Source of the DNA: Burkholderiales bacterium
Lineage (GTDB): Bacteria > Pseudomonadota > Gammaproteobacteria > Burkholderiales > Burkholderiaceae_C
NCBI GenBank assembly: GCA_025354615.1
Contig: JANXMO010000622.1
Location: 1 to 7,760, forward strand
DNA length: 7,760 nt
Direction: 5' to 3'
Shown: positions 7,475 to 7,760 of the stretch, piece after piece
Numbering within the stretch: position 1 is the first letter of the stretch
Layout: each line of letters begins with the position of its first letter
The notes under the pieces: generated by a model
What the model was told of the DNA's origin: nothing
Databases searched by the model: none
The model's input: the letters and a program-made list of their open reading frames with translations, nothing else
Position numbers and translations under genes: made by a program

Positions 7475-7760
7475 ATGAAATTGGCTTGCGCCTCCTCACC
7501 CCGCCACACCCGGTGCGTGATTTTTTATCCGCACATCATTGAATACGGCGGCATTGAACGCAACGTCGTCGGCCTGGCCGAAGCGGTGCTGGCACACGGC
7601 TTCAGGCCATTGGTGCTGTGTTTTTATGACAAGGTGGGCTTGGGCACTTATGTGCCTGGCCTGCAGGTCGTTGCCCTTGGCGAGGCCTTGTCACGCCCGC
7701 AGCGGCTGCGCGCGCTGCGTGCCTGGTTTCACGCGCCGGGCCGCGGCCTGCGCGGGCGGC
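7475..7760 (+). CDS. N-terminal part of a third GT4-type glycosyltransferase, cut by the right edge
   Basis: The ATG at 7475 opens a frame with no stop to the end of the window, so 95 codons are visible. The protein begins MKLACASSPRHTRCVIFYPHIIEYGGIERNVVGLAEAVLAHGF. A first beta strand followed by a GGIERN loop and an amphipathic helix ending in HGF is the standard start of the acceptor domain of GT-B glycosyltransferases of the GT4 type. The diagnostic donor domain lies outside the window, so the family call rests on the N-terminus and the context. The gene starts 12 bases after the previous stop, with only a weak GAG as possible Shine-Dalgarno sequence. It probably belongs to the same transcription unit. 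Confidence 0.78.
   Translation, partial: MKLACASSPRHTRCVIFYPHIIEYGGIERNVVGLAEAVLAHGFRPLVLCFYDKVGLGTYVPGLQVVALGEALSRPQRLRALRAWFHAPGRGLRGR

Overview
The window reads as part of a polysaccharide (exopolysaccharide, capsule or O-antigen type) biosynthesis cluster from a high-GC Gram-negative bacterium. High GC, strongly GC-ending codons and the gene style suggest a betaproteobacterium, probably Burkholderiales. That placement is an inference from composition and gene content; no taxonomic marker gene is present. Every convincing gene is on the + strand, and there is no tRNA, rRNA, insertion sequence, CRISPR array or integrase.

Layout, left to right: (1) the 3' part of an unrecognised soluble protein, open at the left edge (to 463); (2) a GT4-type glycosyltransferase (530-1753); (3) a 119-residue four-helix membrane protein overlapping its stop codon (1753-2112); (4) a 234-base gap with no convincing gene, ending in an adenine-free pyrimidine tract; (5) UDP-glucose 6-dehydrogenase (2347-3714); (6) UDP-glucuronate decarboxylase, i.e. 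UDP-xylose synthase (3759-4703); (7) a 157-base gap holding a possible 36-codon coupled leader ORF; (8) a Wzx-like polysaccharide flippase (4861-6243); (9) a second GT4-type glycosyltransferase (6260-7462); (10) the first 95 codons of a third GT4-type glycosyltransferase, cut by the right edge.

How the genes fit together: Ugd oxidises UDP-glucose to UDP-glucuronate and the decarboxylase converts that to UDP-xylose, so the locus can supply UDP-GlcA and UDP-Xyl. The glycosyltransferases would build a lipid-linked repeat unit on the cytoplasmic face, and the flippase would move it across the inner membrane. A polymerase, a priming sugar-phosphate transferase and the export machinery are not in view and may lie outside the window. 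The simplest reading is a glucuronate- and/or xylose-containing surface glycan.

I see no clearly new biological system. The most distinctive points are the lone four-helix membrane protein inside the sugar cluster, the near absence of Shine-Dalgarno sequences (one good one among seven visible starts), small ORFs that bridge gene junctions through ATGA overlaps, and a glycosyltransferase whose EX7E motif reads EX7Q.
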